Assembly (NCBI GenBank): GCA_947471745.1
Contig: CANJKZ010000068.1
Location: 4,107,501 to 4,171,500 of the forward strand
Direction of reading: 5' to 3'
DNA length: 64,000 nucleotides
Origin: Closterium sp. Naga37s-1
Lineage: Eukaryota; Streptophyta; Zygnematophyceae; Desmidiales; Closteriaceae
Positions 37,221 through 50,400 of the stretch are shown here, piece by piece (position 1 is the first letter of the stretch; every line of letters starts with the position of its first letter). Both the position numbers and the translations under genes were made by a program. The notes beneath the pieces were generated by a model. It had not been told where the DNA came from and ran no database searches. It saw only the letters and a program-made list of their open reading frames with translations.

Positions 37221-40200
37221 ATGGCTACCCCCCAGTGTCCTTACCTTTGATGCTGAGGGTCGTGCTGTTGACTTAGAGGTCTGGGTCGATGACCTCCAGC
37301 TGTTCCTACAGTGCGATAGGGCTGACGGACTCTCGCTGTTCGATCTCACCTCTGGTGCCTCTCCTGCCCCGCCTGCTACTGCTGACAGCACTGTTCGCTC
37401 ACAGTGGGCCACACGCGATGCTGCTGCCCGACTTGCTGTGCGTCGCCACTTACCGACCGCTGAGCGTGCGCACTTTAGCCAGTACAAGAGTGCTCAGACC
37501 TTGTACGACGCTGTAGTTGCACGCTACTCCTCCCCTGCCACTGCTGCGCTTAGCCGCCTCATGCTGCCGTACCTGTTCCCTGACCTTGCTTCCTTTCCCA
37601 CAGTCGCTGACCTCATTACGCACCTTCGCACTAGTGACACTCGCTACCGCGCTGCGCTTCCTGCTGAGTTCTGTGCCAAGAACCCCCCCCCCCATGTACA
37701 TCACCCTCTACTACATAGTCACCCGGCTCCCTGACTCCCTTCGCTTAGTCAGGGACCACTTCCTCTCAGTTTGCCCCACCACACTCACCGTTGACCTCCT
37801 CGAGGAGCGCCTCCTAGCAGCAGAGAAGAGCATAGTCGCTGTAGGAGCCTCTCGTGGTGACCCTCGCACCCCCGTCTTTGAGGGGTGTTCCCCTTCCCCC
37901 CTCTTGCCCTCTGTTGCTTCTGCTGCTGGGCCGACCTCGTTGGTTTCGAGTCGGTCGGCGCGACGTCTGCCCCTAGCGGGAGACGCCGCACCGGCAAGGG
38001 CAAGGGGGGCAAGGGCGCTGAAGGGGCTGGCGGGGGCGGTGGAGGTGGTGGTGGAGGCAGTGGAGGGGGTGGGGGTGGTGGTGGGAGTGGTGGCGGGGGT
38101 GGAGGTGTCGGTGGCAGCAGTGGAGGCGGAGGAGGCGGCGGCGGTGGCGGAGGGAGCGGAGGCGGCGGAGGTGGCGGAGGCGGCGGAGGTGGCGGAGTCG
38201 GCGGAGGTGGCGGAGGTGGCGGAGGCAGCGGTGGAGCTGGTCGCGGCTCTGCGCAGAGGAGTGGCTCCGGTGGTGGTCCGCGCCAGCAGCAGCAGCGCAC
38301 TCGTGAGACTCCGTCCCCCCAGAACCTTCGTGAGTGGTACGCTGGGCGTCAGCGAGGTGGGGGTACTGGTCCCTGCACCTACGTCCTCCGTACCGGCGAC
38401 CGCGCTGGTGAGCAGTGCGGGGGCCCGCACTCCACCCAGCGCTGCTTCGGCCGCCTGACGGACGCGTGGCGTCACCAGTTCCCTGACGCCACTGAGATCC
38501 CTCGCTGGGGAGAGCTGTCTAGGGCGGGGGTTGCTATCTTTGATCTTGATTATGATGCTATTCTTGCTCCCATGTATGCTGTGTCTACTAGTGATGAGGG
38601 TGACTGTTACCTGTGTGTTCCGCCTGACCCGGGCATTGAGGCTGCTGCTCTAGGTGCTGGTGAGGCTGCTGCTCTAGGTGCTAGTGCGTCTGCTGCTCCA
38701 GGTGCTGGTGAGTCTGCTCTCTCAGGTACCCCGTCGGCTCAGGCCTTACACACCTTCACCCTTGACTCGGGTGCTTCCCGCTCCTTCTTTCGAGACCGCA
38801 CCACGCTTACGCCGCTTAGTCGGCCGGTTGCGGTCTCCCTGGCGGACCCCTCTGGGGGTCCTGTCCTTGCTAGCTTCTCCACTGTCTTACCGTGCCCGGC
38901 AGCCCCCTCTGGCACCCTGTCAGGTCTCTACCTCCCCTCGTTCTCTACGAACTTGGTGAGTGGAGCTGATCTGCAGGATAGGGGGGTTGACCGGTTCACC
39001 CCTGCGAGTCAGCGGGTGACCCACTGTACGTGTGCTCGGACGGGCCGACACTTGGCCACGTTTACCCGTCGGCCGGGGTCGAGCCTGTACACACTTACTA
39101 CTGAGTCTCCTTCGGCTGCTGAGTCTGGTCAGGTGGCTGCGTCGAGTCAGGTGTTTGCTGCAGCGTCCGGGTCTGGTCCTGAGTCTGCTCCCTGCTCGTG
39201 TCGTCTCCTGTCCCACCAGACTCTCCTTTGGCACCACCGCCTTGGTCACCCCTCCCTGCCTCGTCTCCAAGGCATGGCCTCCCGTGTCCTTGTCTCTGGT
39301 CTCCCCCGGTCTCTCCCCCCCCTACCTCCGGGGCCTGCCCCCACCTGCATCCCCTGCGTCGAGGGGCGACAGCGCGCCGCCCCTCACTCCTCCGAGTTTC
39401 CTCCGACAGAGGCTCCGCTGCAGACTCTTCACATGGACGTGTGGGGCCCCGCCCGCGTCCGTGGCCAGGGTCACGAGCGTTACTTCCTGTTGGTGGTTGA
39501 CGACTACTCGCGTTACACCACAGTCTTCCCCTTGCGCAGCAAGGGTGACGTCACTGAGGTGTTGATCGACTAGATCCGCGCAGCTCGTCTCCAGCTCAGA
39601 GAGAGTTTCGGCTCGGACTTTCCTGTTCTGCGTCTGCACTCTGACAGAGGCGGGGAGTTTTCCTCTGCCCGTCTGGGAGCCTTCTGTCGTGCACAGGGCA
39701 TCCGCCAGACCTTCACGCTTCCGGCCTCTCCACAGCAAAATGGGATTGCTGAGCGCCGCATTGGCATGGTCATGGACGTCGCTCGTACGTCCATGATCCA
39801 TGCGGCTGCCCCCCATTTTCTGTGGCCGTTTGCGGTTCAGTACGCAGCGCATCAGCTCAACCTTCAGCCCCGGGTCTCCTTGCCAGAGACCTCCCCCACC
39901 TTGCGGTGGACGGGGAAGGTTGGCGATGCGTCTGCGTTTCGGGTCTGGGGATCTTGGGCGTTTGTCCGCGACTTGTCTGCGGACAAGCTGTCCCCCCGTG
40001 CTGTTCCCTGCGTCTTCCTTGGCTTCCCCCCTGACGCGCCTGGGTGGCAGTTTTACCACCCCACCTCGCGTCGTGTTCTGTCCTCCCAGGACGTCACCTT
40101 TGACGAGTCGGTGCCTTACTACCGTCTCTTCCCCTACCGCACTGCGCCCCTCCCCCCGCCGCCGCTCTTCCTTGCGCCAGGTCCTCCCCCGGTAGACCCC

Positions 40201-43167
40201 CTCCCCCCTCAGGGTCATGCCCCGTCAGGTGTGTCCCAGGTAGACGCAGTCGAGCCTGTCGAGGTAGCTGTTGACTCTGGTGCTGCTAGAGGTGCTGAGC
40301 CTGCGGGTGCCGGGTCTGGAGGTGCTGAGCCTGAGGGTGCGGAGCCTGGGGGTGCTGAGTCCAGGGGTGCGGAGCCTGGGGGTGCGGAGCCTGGGGGTGC
40401 TGAGCTTGGGGGTGCTGAGCCTGGGGGTGCTGAGCCTGGGGGTGCGGAGTCTGGGGGTGCTGGGTCTGCTCGTGTGGCCTCTCCCGGTGCTTCGTCGAGG
40501 CGGGAGCCACTCTCTCCGCAGGAGCTGCGCGAGTGGTTTGCCCGGCGCTGGAGCCGTGCTGCTGGAGCTGGAGGTACTACTGTTGCTGCTGGTCCCGGAG
40601 GTGCTCGTACTGGCGGTACTGGAGCTGCTGGGACTGGGGTTGCTGCTGGGGCTGCTGGAGTTGGTCCTGCTGGAGGTACTGCTGGAGCTGCTGGCGGTAC
40701 TGGAGCTGCCGGTCCTGTTGGAGTTGGTGCTACTGGAGCTGCTGGAGCTGGAGCTGCTGGGGGTGTTGGCGCTGGTGGTTCTGCTGGCGCTGGTGCGTCT
40801 GAGGGTGCTGGAGTTGGCGCTGTTGGAGCTGGAGGTGCTGCTGGCGCTGGTGCTGCCGCTGGGAGTACTGGTGCTGTCCCTGCTGGTTCTGGAGGCGCTG
40901 CGCGGCCGCGGCCGTACTTCGTTCCGCTCCTTGAGCAGGTTCTTGGTCTCCCGCCCTCTACTGGTCCTGCTCCTTCCTTAGAGGGTCCACAGCCTGTCCA
41001 GTCGCGGTCACAGTTACAGCCCGCCTCCCCCCTACCTGCTCCTTCTCCCTACACTGGTCCTACTGGAGGTCTTACTGAGCGTCGTGAGCCTGCGTCTCGT
41101 CCTGTGTCGCCTGTTCGTGCTGCACGCACTAGTGGTCGTGCTCCGCGTCCGCGTCCTCCTGCGGTCCCAGGCACACACCAGATGGCACTGCGTCCGTCCA
41201 CTGCTCCTCTGCGTGTCCCGCTGCCGTCTCCTCCAGAGTCCTCTCTTCCTGCTCTTGCTGACCCGGAGTCTGACTCCCTTCGTGCTGCCAGTCCTACTGT
41301 CACGCGTCTTCTGGCTACTTCAGTCACTGACCCTTCCTTTGAGTCCACTGCTGCGTCTGCCTTAGTTGCTGAGCTTGTCGACTTTGCTGCTCACTGTCGT
41401 CTAGACTACGCTGCTAGTCTTGTTGCTGAGTCTGAGTCTGTCTGTCCTCCGTCCGTCGGGGGTGAGTGTGCTCTTAGCACGGACGTCCTTGAGGACAGGC
41501 AGGAGGAGTTCCAGTGTTTTGCTGCTGCTTTGCCTCATCTCGTGTCCATGCTGATTGCACCTGAGGGAGACCCGGATGCACTAGACATCCCGACTCCTCG
41601 ATCGTACGCTGAGGCGATCGAGGGTCCCTACTCCTCACAGTGGCAGTCAGCCATGGACGCAGAGATGGCTTCCTGGAAGTCCACAGGCACCTACGTCGAC
41701 GAGGTTCCCCCACCTGGGGCGAACATCGTCAGTGGCATGTGGATTTTCAGGGTGAAGCGGCCGCCGGGTTCTCCGCCTGTCTTCAAGGCGCGTTACGTGG
41801 CTCGAGGCTTCAGTCAGCGGCAGGGAGTTGACTACTTTCAGACCTTCTCTCCCACCCCGAAGATGACCACTCTTCGGGTGCTTCTGCACATAGCCGCTCA
41901 GCGCGACTACGAGCTTCACTCTCTTGACTTCAGCACAGCTTTCTTGCAGGGCAGCCTGCACGAGGAGATCAGGCTGCGCCGCCCACCTGGCTTCACTGGG
42001 TCGTTTCCTCCTGGTACCCAGTGGAGCCTCCGGCGGCCAGTCTACGGTCTCCGCCAGGCGCCCCGTGAGTGGCACGACACACTGAGGACTACACTTGCGG
42101 CTCTTGGGTTTGCTCCTTCTACAGCCGACCCGTCGCTGTTTCTGCGCACCGACACCTCTTTGCCACCGTTCTACATCCTCGTGTACGTCGACGACTTGGT
42201 CTTTGCCACTGCTGACACTGCTGGACTCGCCCACGTGAAGTCCGAGTTGCAGAAGAGACACACGTGCACAGACCTGGGTGAACTGCGCAGCTACCTTGGC
42301 TTGCAGATCACCCGGGACAGAGCACAGCGCACCATTACCCTGACTCAGTCACACATGGTGCAGCAGGTCCTTCAGCGCTTCGACTTCACGTACTCCTCGC
42401 CTCAGGCCACTCCTCTGTCTACTCGCCACTCGCTCTCAGCTCTGCCTTCGGATGAGTCCGTAGAGGCGAGTGGCCCGTACCCAGAGCTTGTTGGCTGCCT
42501 CATGTACCTGATGACCTGCACACGACCTGACCTAGCATACCCTCTTAGCATCTTGGCACGCTATGTTGCTCCTGGGAGACACCGACCAGAGCACATGGCT
42601 GCAGCGAAGAGGGTGTTGCGCTACTTGTGCAGTACGTCGGGCATGGGGCTAGTGCTTGGAGGGCGACGTCCGGTGGTCCTCACAGGTCACGCAGACGCTT
42701 CTTGGGCTGACGACCAGGCTACGCAGCGGTCGTCACAGGGTTACACCTTCAGCCTTGGCTCCGGCTCTGTTTCGTGGCGGTCTACCCGCTCGTCTTCTGT
42801 TCTCGGCTCCAGCTGTGAGGCTGAGATCTACGCGGGGGCCATGGCTGCACAGGAGCTACGCTGGCTCACCTACCTGCTGACTGACCTAGGAGAGCCGCCT
42901 CGTTCTCCTCCAGTTCTGTACGTAGACAACAAGGCCATGCTGGCCTTGTGTCGGGAGCACAGACTGGAGCACAGAACGAAGCACATTGCTCTTCGCTACT
43001 TCCTTGCTCGTGAGCTGCAGCAGCGTGGTCAGCTGCGCCTTGCTTACGTGGCCTCTCAGGCCAACACTGCTGATATCTTTACCAAGGCACTTCCGCCTTG
43101 TGATCATCAGCGCTTCTGTACGATGCTAGGTCTTGTGCCTACTTGGCCTCACTTGCTCACTTCTTGA
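37221..43167 (+). pseudogene. copia gag-pol of element B with frameshifts and an amber stop
   Basis: Homologous to A over its length: Gag (FDAEGRAVDLEVWVDDLQLF), Gly tract near 38030-38240, Cys/His motif, protease TLDSGAS, DDE integrase, linker, reverse transcriptase (YVDDL) and RNase H to a TGA at 43167. Breaks: an extra base just after the ATG (C6 at 37228-37233), an 11-C run near 37684-37694 where A and C have 10, another frame change near 37925, and TAG at 39571 replacing a conserved Trp (VLID-W). The pol part after the TAG is open for 1133 codons. Confidence 0.88.
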
Positions 43168-43366
43168 CCTTGCTTGTACTGTGATCTTTCTATACCTGCA
43201 CTTGCTTGTTTACCTTTATATATATGATCTTGCATGTGAACTGGCCTTGTGGCCTTGCGCTTGTGCTCGGACTGTGTGGTGACGTTGTGATCCACCCTGA
43301 GCTTGCTTTGCTTTGCTTGACTGGTCTTGTGACCTCTTGTTCTCCCCCACTTTGCCTATAGGGGTG

Positions 43367-43484
43367 TGTCAAACTTATATCATATAGCTTGTCTAGGCTA
43401 TAGTGGGGTAGACACTATGGGGTACAGTTTCCTAGGGTTTCCTACTTGTACCCAACTTTGTGGGGTAGACCTCATTTCTTCACA
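43367..43484 (+). repeat. 3' LTR of element B
   Basis: 118-bp partner of the 5' LTR, ending atttcttcaca. It directly follows the purine tract ctataggggtg. Confidence 0.88.
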
Positions 43485-44789
43485 GTTTCGGTATGTCTCA
43501 TATTTAGCAGTTTCACCTTTACTTTCTTCCCGACCTCCTTCACTTGATATTTAAGTACGTATGATTTCTGTTATTTGTTTTTCCCTTTTCGCGTTTTCTT
43601 GTCTCTGTGGATGCTTTCCGTCCTACATACTCTCATTATTGCTTCAGTCATTTCGTCGTTCTTTGTTGCATATTTTCTGTCTTTCTTTTCTGTGCCCCCA
43701 TCCCTATTATCGTCTCCTGTTTTCATCTGTTATCTACTACAATGTTCCCCCTGTTATATGCCTACTCATTTTCATACTCCTGTGGACTTTGTATACTAAC
43801 TTTTGTTTACTTCTTTACTTGGAACGTATCACTTGCTTTATGAATTTATGCCTTCATTTGTATCGTGACATTTGAACATCTAGATATTGGTATACGACGT
43901 CGTTTAGGTCGTGTGCATTTCCTTGCTATCTGTGTTCAATAAGCCAGCTTGTGGAGTTGCTTTTCAAAGTTGGCATCAATATCTCCCTCCTTTCCCCCCC
44001 TCCCTTCTCTTTTCACCCTTTCTGTTTCTCCCTTTCCTCCCCCCCTAGGCTTTGGTGTACATTTCGGGAAGGCATGTTCAATTTTAGAAGTGGAAAGATA
44101 GCAGTTGTGGTGCTTGTTTGCATGGTATTGTATTGTATTGATGTTTGATTGTTTTTACAGTTTGTGCATTGAGCTTTTGTGTTTGCGTGAATCTGTGTGA
44201 TCTTGTATATGCATTTGTATGTGTGTGTGTGTGGTGTGGTTGTATGCATTCATTCATATCCATTGCAATAACAACGCATGTCTGTGATTTTTAAAAAGGA
44301 AGCTCAGGTCTATCATTTCACAAAAGGTTCATTGGCGCACTCAGTGACTCGTGTGCGACCACTTCGAACTGGATTTGATAGAGTTGACTTCGTTTTTTGA
44401 CTTCACAAATTGTGTTGTTTCATGTGGTAGTTGATTGTTCAAAAACTAAGCTATTGACCTCCCCCCCATGCTAGGCAGGGGATGCGGTAGCTTAGCTTTT
44501 GGGTTGTTAACTATCACGCATTTTTATCCATTTACCATCATGCATGCGTGCGTTTTTATATTCCACATTATACGTTATGCATACTAAAGCATTCTCCATG
44601 CATAAGCATCTATTCCACTTGTTTCATTACATTCATATAAGCATGCGTGTGAAATTCATGACTCAAGTAATTATCATTGCACCGAACAGCACAGTAAAAA
44701 TATACTGCAAACAGGACAACAAACTATTACAATGAAGGAAAATCATTTCCCAAAAGACAGTGAATGATATCTAAAACTGCTCAATATGC
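43485..44789. other. AT-rich intergenic sequence
   Basis: No supported gene. An imperfect hairpin (aaaactaagcta near 44440 and tagcttagctttt near 44489) is the only structure noted. Confidence 0.5.
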
Positions 44790-46320
44790 TGTCAGAATAT
44801 TATTGTTCTCTAGCCTGCAGTGGGGTACTCTATAGCGAGTACAACCCCCTAGGGTTTCCTATATGTATCCTGCTGCTTTCTAGTGAACATCCTCCTTTGC
44901 TTATTCTCTCTTGCCTAGCTAGGGCTTACCTAGCTATGGCTCCTACTCATGCCTACGATTCTAACATGGTTTCAGAGCACTCAGGCTCCTGGCCTGTGGG
45001 CCCTACTGCTGCTTCCGCTGCTACTCTGTGTGTTGCACGCCCCGTGGCGTGCGACGGATTTCTCTTCCCGCCGCGCGCTCGGAGCGTGCGGCGGTTTTCT
45101 GCCCGCCGTGCGCCCCGAGGCGCGCGGCGGTTTTCTGCCCGCCGTGCGCCCCGGGGCGTGCGGCGGTTCTCTGCCCGCCGTGCGCCCCGAGGCGCGCGGC
45201 GGCCTTCTGCCCCGTCGGTCCGCGCGTCGCCCCCGGGGGGCGCTTCGACGGGCGACGGGGACCAGCCCGTCGTCCCCCGTCGCCCGTCCTGCGCGGGCTG
45301 CGCCAGCCCCGAGCGCGGCCCGTACGGGCTGCGCCCGGCCCGCGCGCGGCCCGTACGGGCTGTGCCAGGCCCGCGCGCGGCCCGTACGGGCTGCGCCAGG
45401 CCCGCGCGCGGCCCGTACGGGCTGCGCCAGGCCCGCGCGCGGCTCGGGCCGCCTGCGCGCGGTTCGTCGGGCTGTGCCAGGCCCGTGGGCGGCCCGTTCC
45501 TCTCTGTCCCTGAGCTGCTCGCTGTCCCCCGTGCTTCTGACGGTGCCCCACCCCTACTGCTGCCCGATCTCCTGAATTAGGGTTTGGGGGTGAGGAGTGT
45601 GGGGGTGGCGGTTGTGTGTTACTCCCCTTGCTCCTCCTCCTCCCTGGTCTCCCACTGCTGCAGCTGCCGCTGAGGGGGGTGGGTGTGTGGGAGCCTAGGG
45701 TTTAGGGTTTAAGGGGGGTGCTATAGGAGTGGAGTTAGGGGTTCAGCAGGGGGTGTGTGTCGAGGGTGTGGGGCAGTTGGAGGAGGTTGTGTGGAGGTAG
45801 AGGTCGTGTCGCCTGCAGCGCCTGTAGTCCGTCGCCCTTGCTTCGGTAGCCAGTGAGCCTGTTGCACCAGTCGCCAGTGGGTCCGTTGTTCCTGCCGCTC
45901 GTCTATAGCCGCGGAGCCAGTTACTCCAGTAGTCCGTCGCCCTTGCTTCGGTAGCCACTGAGTCAGCCGCTCCTGTGCCCGTGCCTCTGCAGCTTCAGTC
46001 GTTGCCTCCCATCTTCTCTCCTTCCACAGTTCCTCCTCCTCCTCACTTGCCCTCTGCGACTGCCCCTAGCTTTACTTGTGCATGTGAACCTGCTCTAGGA
46101 CTACTTGCTCTGCTGATTATACCCCACTTTGACTATGGGGGTGTGTCAGAATGTTATTGTTCTCTAGCTTGCAGTGGGGTACTCTATAGCGAGTACAACC
46201 CCCTAGGGTTTCCTATATGTATCCTGCTGCTTTCTAGTGAACATCCTCCTTTGCTTATTATCTCTTGCCTAGCTAGGGCTTACCTAGCTATGGCTCCTAC
46301 TCATGCCTACGATTCTAACA
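44790..46320 (+). mobile_element. non-autonomous LTR element F
   Basis: Two 177-bp LTRs (44790-44966 and 46144-46320, TGTCAGAAT..GATTCTAACA), primer site tggtttcagagc at 44967-44978 and purine tract ctatgggggtg before the second LTR. Flanks TATGC and CATGC give a near-perfect target duplication. The 1.18-kb interior has a GC-rich repeat leader (about 45040-45500, with units near gcgccaggcccgcgcgcg) and no protease, integrase or reverse transcriptase. The ORF at 44786-45580 spans LTR and repeat and looks incidental. Signals match the A-E family, which could mobilise it. Confidence 0.88.
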
Positions 46321-47064
46321 CATGCACAGTATGGGAAGGGTATTACTGTGGTTTACGAATTTTATTTTCATGTTTTAATAAATATAAATGTGAAATTTTT
46401 TTTTGGCAAAATCGATTGTAAAGGGTTGCTTCGCAACCCAAAAAAAAAAAAGACGATCGTGCACGAAGTCGCAAACGTGCACAACATTTCGCGGCGAGAG
46501 CTGACATCGCATAGGATCGCCCAGTTTCGCCATCCAAACGAAACTCGACCCTCCCCATAAGCAAGTTCGGCTTCACACTACTGCAACTGATGTTCTAAAA
46601 ATATTATCCATACGCATATTTCTCATTAGCATGTGCGCGTGGACAGCACACGAAATTCTTGCTCTGCAAGCTCTGTACGAGCATGTGCGGATGCGCCAAG
46701 AAGAGGAAGTACTCCTGGTTGAAAAACAAATCACGTGGTGCACCTCGACACTCTTGTTTGGATGTGGAACAAAACTCCTTCCTGACCCCGCGCGTGTACG
46801 ATTTTCTATCAATGCACTAGGTCAGTTCCTTCTCTTTTCCCTTCCTCCTTCAGGATTTTTCTCGCCATTGTTTTGATCATGTGCAGATGAATCGAACAAA
46901 ACCCGTCATCGTCAGCACGCAGTTTCCTGCTTTGCAAAGTCTGTAAATTCATTGGGATGCGAAGAAAAAAAAAAAATCTGTATTATCAATCGCAAAATCT
47001 ATCATACGCAGAACGATGCAGCATGTCTTTCGACCTAGGCACACTACAACAGCAAGGGTGTTAG
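46321..47064. other. intergenic between elements F and D
   Basis: About 740 bp of unique, AT-rich sequence with two poly-A runs (46440-46451 and 46963-46976) and a short hairpin gggttgcttcgcaaccc. No gene recognised. Confidence 0.5.
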
Positions 47065-47196
47065 TGTCAGAATCAACGAGCAAGAATGGTTGACTAGCAT
47101 GAGAGATGGGTACAACTACTAGGTCTAACCCTAAAGTGCTGTACTCAGTTGAGGCTATCCGACTACAGTCTACAGACAAACAAACACGGTTTGACA
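47065..47196 (-). repeat. 3' LTR of element D
   Basis: Starts TGTCAGAATCAACG and ends GGTTTGACA; followed by the minus-strand purine tract cacccccatag. Its first 33 bp match the 5' LTR remnant at 53851 with four differences. Confidence 0.82.
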
Positions 47197-47444
47197 CACC
47201 CCCATAGGCAAAGTGGGAGATAGCAAGAACAACGAACGGTCACAAGGCCAGTCAAGTAAGAGAATAAAACAAAGCAAAGCTCGGGGTGGATTTCAAGATC
47301 ACCACGCAGTCTGAGCACAAACAAGCGGCCACAAGGCCAATTCACATGCAGAGTTATAAAAGCACAAGCAGTACAGTGATCACAACCTAGCTAGAGGAAA
47401 CATGCAGGTATAAATATAGATATCAGTGTACAACAAGTGCAGGA

Positions 47445-50400
47445 TCAAGAGACAAGCAGGTGAGGCAGAGTGGGCAGAAGCCCTAGATCAGTGCAAAAAC
47501 GCTGATGATCACCAAACTCGAGGGCCTTGGTGAAGACATCACGCTGCTGCGGCTCTCAAGCAAGAAAGTAGAAAAGAGCAATGTGCTTCGTTCTGTGCTC
47601 CAGTCTCTGCTCGTGACACAAGGCAAGCATGGCCTTGTTGTCGAGGTATAGAACTGGAGGAGAACGAGGCCGCTCCCCTTAGTCAGACAGAAGGTAGGTC
47701 AGCCAGCATAGCTCATGTGCAGCCATAGCCCAAGAGTATATCTCGGCCTCATAGCTAGAACCAAGCACAAAAGTCGAACGAGTAGACCTCCACGAGACAA
47801 GATCAGAGTCGAGACTGAAGAGTAACCATGTGACGACCGCTGAGTTGCCTGGGCGTCGGCCCAAGAAGCGTCGGAGTGTCCTATGAGCCCCGTCCTCCAA
47901 GCACGAGCCCCATGCCTGATGTACTACCCAAGTAACGCAGTACCCTCTGCGCAGCTATCCAGTGCTCCTTCATGTGTCTCAAGGATGATGAGAAGGTACG
48001 CGAGGTCAGGTCGTGTTCACGTCATCAGGTACATGAGGCAGCCCACAAGCTCTGGATACGGACCACTCGGCTCTACGGACTCGTCCGAAGGTGGAGCTGA
48101 GAGCGATTGGGTCGTAGGCAGAAGAGTGTGTTGTGGCGAGGAGAACTGAAAGCCGAAGCGCTGAAGGACCTGGTGCACCATGTGTGACTGAATCAGGGTG
48201 ATGGTGCGCTGTGCTCTATCCCGGGTGATCTGCAAGCCAAGGCAGCTACGTAGCTCACCCAGGTCAGTGCAAGTGTGTCTCTTCTGCAGCTCCGACTTCA
48301 CAAGGGTCAGCGCCTCAGTGTCGGTAGTAGCAAAGACTTAGTCGTCGACGTACACGAGGATGTACAACGACGGCAGAGAAGGGTCGGTGTGCAGAAACAG
48401 CGACACGTCAGCAGTCGAAGGAGCAAACCCTAGAGTGGCAAGTGTCGTCCTCAGTGTGTCGTGCCACTCGCGGGGCGCCTGGCGGAGACCGTAGATTGGC
48501 CGCCGGAGGCTCCACTGGGTACCCTCAGGAAACGACCCAGTAAAGCCAGGTGGGCGGCGTAGCCAGATCTCCTCGTGCAGGTGGGCGGCGTAGCCAGAAA
48601 GCTGTGCTGAAGTGAAGAGCGTGAAGCTCGTAGTCACGCTGAGCAACAACGTGCAGCAACACCCGAAGAGCGGTCATCTTTGGGGTGGGGGAGAAGGTCT
48701 GGAAGAAGTCGACCTCCTGTCGCTGACTGAAGCCTCGAGCAACGTAACGCGCCTTGAAGGCAGCCGGAGAATTTGACGGCCGCTTCACTCTGAAAATCCA
48801 CATGCCATCGACTATGTTCGCCTCAGGAGGGGAACCTCATCGAGGTGTCTGTGGACTTCCAGGAAGACATCTCTACGTCCATGGATATCTGCCACTGAGC
48901 GGAGTACTCACTCGTGATCGCCTCAGCGTAAGAGCGTGGGGTAGGGATGTCTAGTGCATCCGGGTCTTTCTCAGGGCACAACAGCATGGACGCGAGATGA
49001 GGTAAAACGGCCGCGAGGCACTCAAGCTCAAACTGCCTGTCCTCAAGGATGTCACTGCCAAGGGCAAGCTCACCCCCGACGGACGGAGGATAGCCAGACT
49101 CAGACTCAGTAACAAGACTCGCGAAGTAGTCGAGACGACAGGTAGCAGCCAAAAAGCGCGTGACAGTAGGACTAGCACCACGTGCAAGGTCGGACTCGGT
49201 GTTAGGAACGTCAAGAAGAGAGGACGCTAGAGGAGACGGCGGATCAATATGGTGCGGAATAGAGGAAGGACGAAGTGCCATATTGTGCGTGCCGGGGACA
49301 GGTGGAGGACGAGGACGACGAGCACAACTAACAGTATGAACAGATGAGGCAGGACGAGACTCAGGCTCACGAAGCTCTGCCAGGGAGCTTGTCTGCGCAG
49401 GGTACGGAGAAGGAGCAGGCAGTGGAGAGTGAGGCAGTAACTGTGGCTGTGGAGAGTTAGGCGGAGGATACAAGAAAGGCGGAGTAAGGCCAGTGGAAGA
49501 CGGAAGACTAAGAACCTGACAAAGTGCCGAGTCAGGCGGCGGCAGGGACGACTGCGGCTGCGGGTAGAAAAACGGTCGTCGCGACGCAGTACTCACAGTA
49601 CCAGAGCCCCCAGCTCTAGCACCTCCAGCTCCAAGACCTCCAGCACCTCTAGTTCTAGCGCCTCCAGCACCAGTACCTCCAGAACCTCCAGCTCCAGCAC
49701 CTCTAGCACCAGTAGCTATAGTACCTCAGTACCTCCAGCTTCAGCACCTCTAGCACCAGTAGCTCCAGTACCTCCAGCACCAGCAGCTCCAGTACCTCCA
49801 GCACCTCCAGCTCTAGCATTATGAGAACCTCCAGCTCCAATAGTACCAGCACGTCCAGCTCCGCCACCGGGGCTGCCCCACTGGACAGCCCGCTCGCGAA
49901 GCCGCTCCAGCGAGAGAGTCTCCTTCCGACGTGCGCCAATACCTCCAGCACTAGCGCCTCCAGTTCCAGTGCCTCTAGCACCTCCAATTCCAGTACCACC
50001 AGCACCAGCACCTACAGCTCCAGTAGCTCCAGCTCCAGCACGTCCAGCTCTGCCTCCGGAGCTGCCCCACCGGACAGCCCACTCACAAAGCCGCTCTGGC
50101 GAGAGAGTTTCCTGCTGACATGCACCAATACCTCCAGCATTAGCGCCTCCAGCACCAATACCTCCAGCACCGCCAACTCCAGTAACACCAACACTAGCAC
50201 CACCATCTCCAGTACCTCCAGCACCTCCTGTATCCGTAGGACACTCAGCACCCCTAGAGCCAGCACCCCCAGAGTCCGCACCCCCAGTGTCACCACCTCC
50301 TATAGCACCAGCGTCTACAGCGACGGGCTGCAGAGGCGGTGAAGACAGTCGAGGCGGAAGCCCAGGAGGGGTCGGCAAACATGGTGAGCGGCGAGGAGCC

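Larger units (their letters stand above)
36236..43484 (+). mobile_element. full-length Ty1/copia element B (inactivated)
   Basis: Plus-strand relative of A and C: LTRs at 36236-36360 and 43367-43484 (TGTCAAAC..TTCACA), primer site at 36361, GC-rich repeat leader, gag-pol, purine tract ctataggggtg. The LTRs differ by a 7-bp length change and substitutions, and the flanks match at four of five target bases, so it is older than A and C. Confidence 0.9.

Noticed and set aside
29300..39573. Three in-frame TAG codons in conserved genes as a sign of TAG reassignment
   Set aside because: All lie in genes with other damage (missing exon, frameshifts), and the intact element A has no internal TAG in its frame.
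44786..45580. 264-codon Arg/Pro-rich ORF in element F as a real Gag
   Set aside because: It starts in the LTR edge and runs through GC-rich leader repeats; no Gag similarity is seen.
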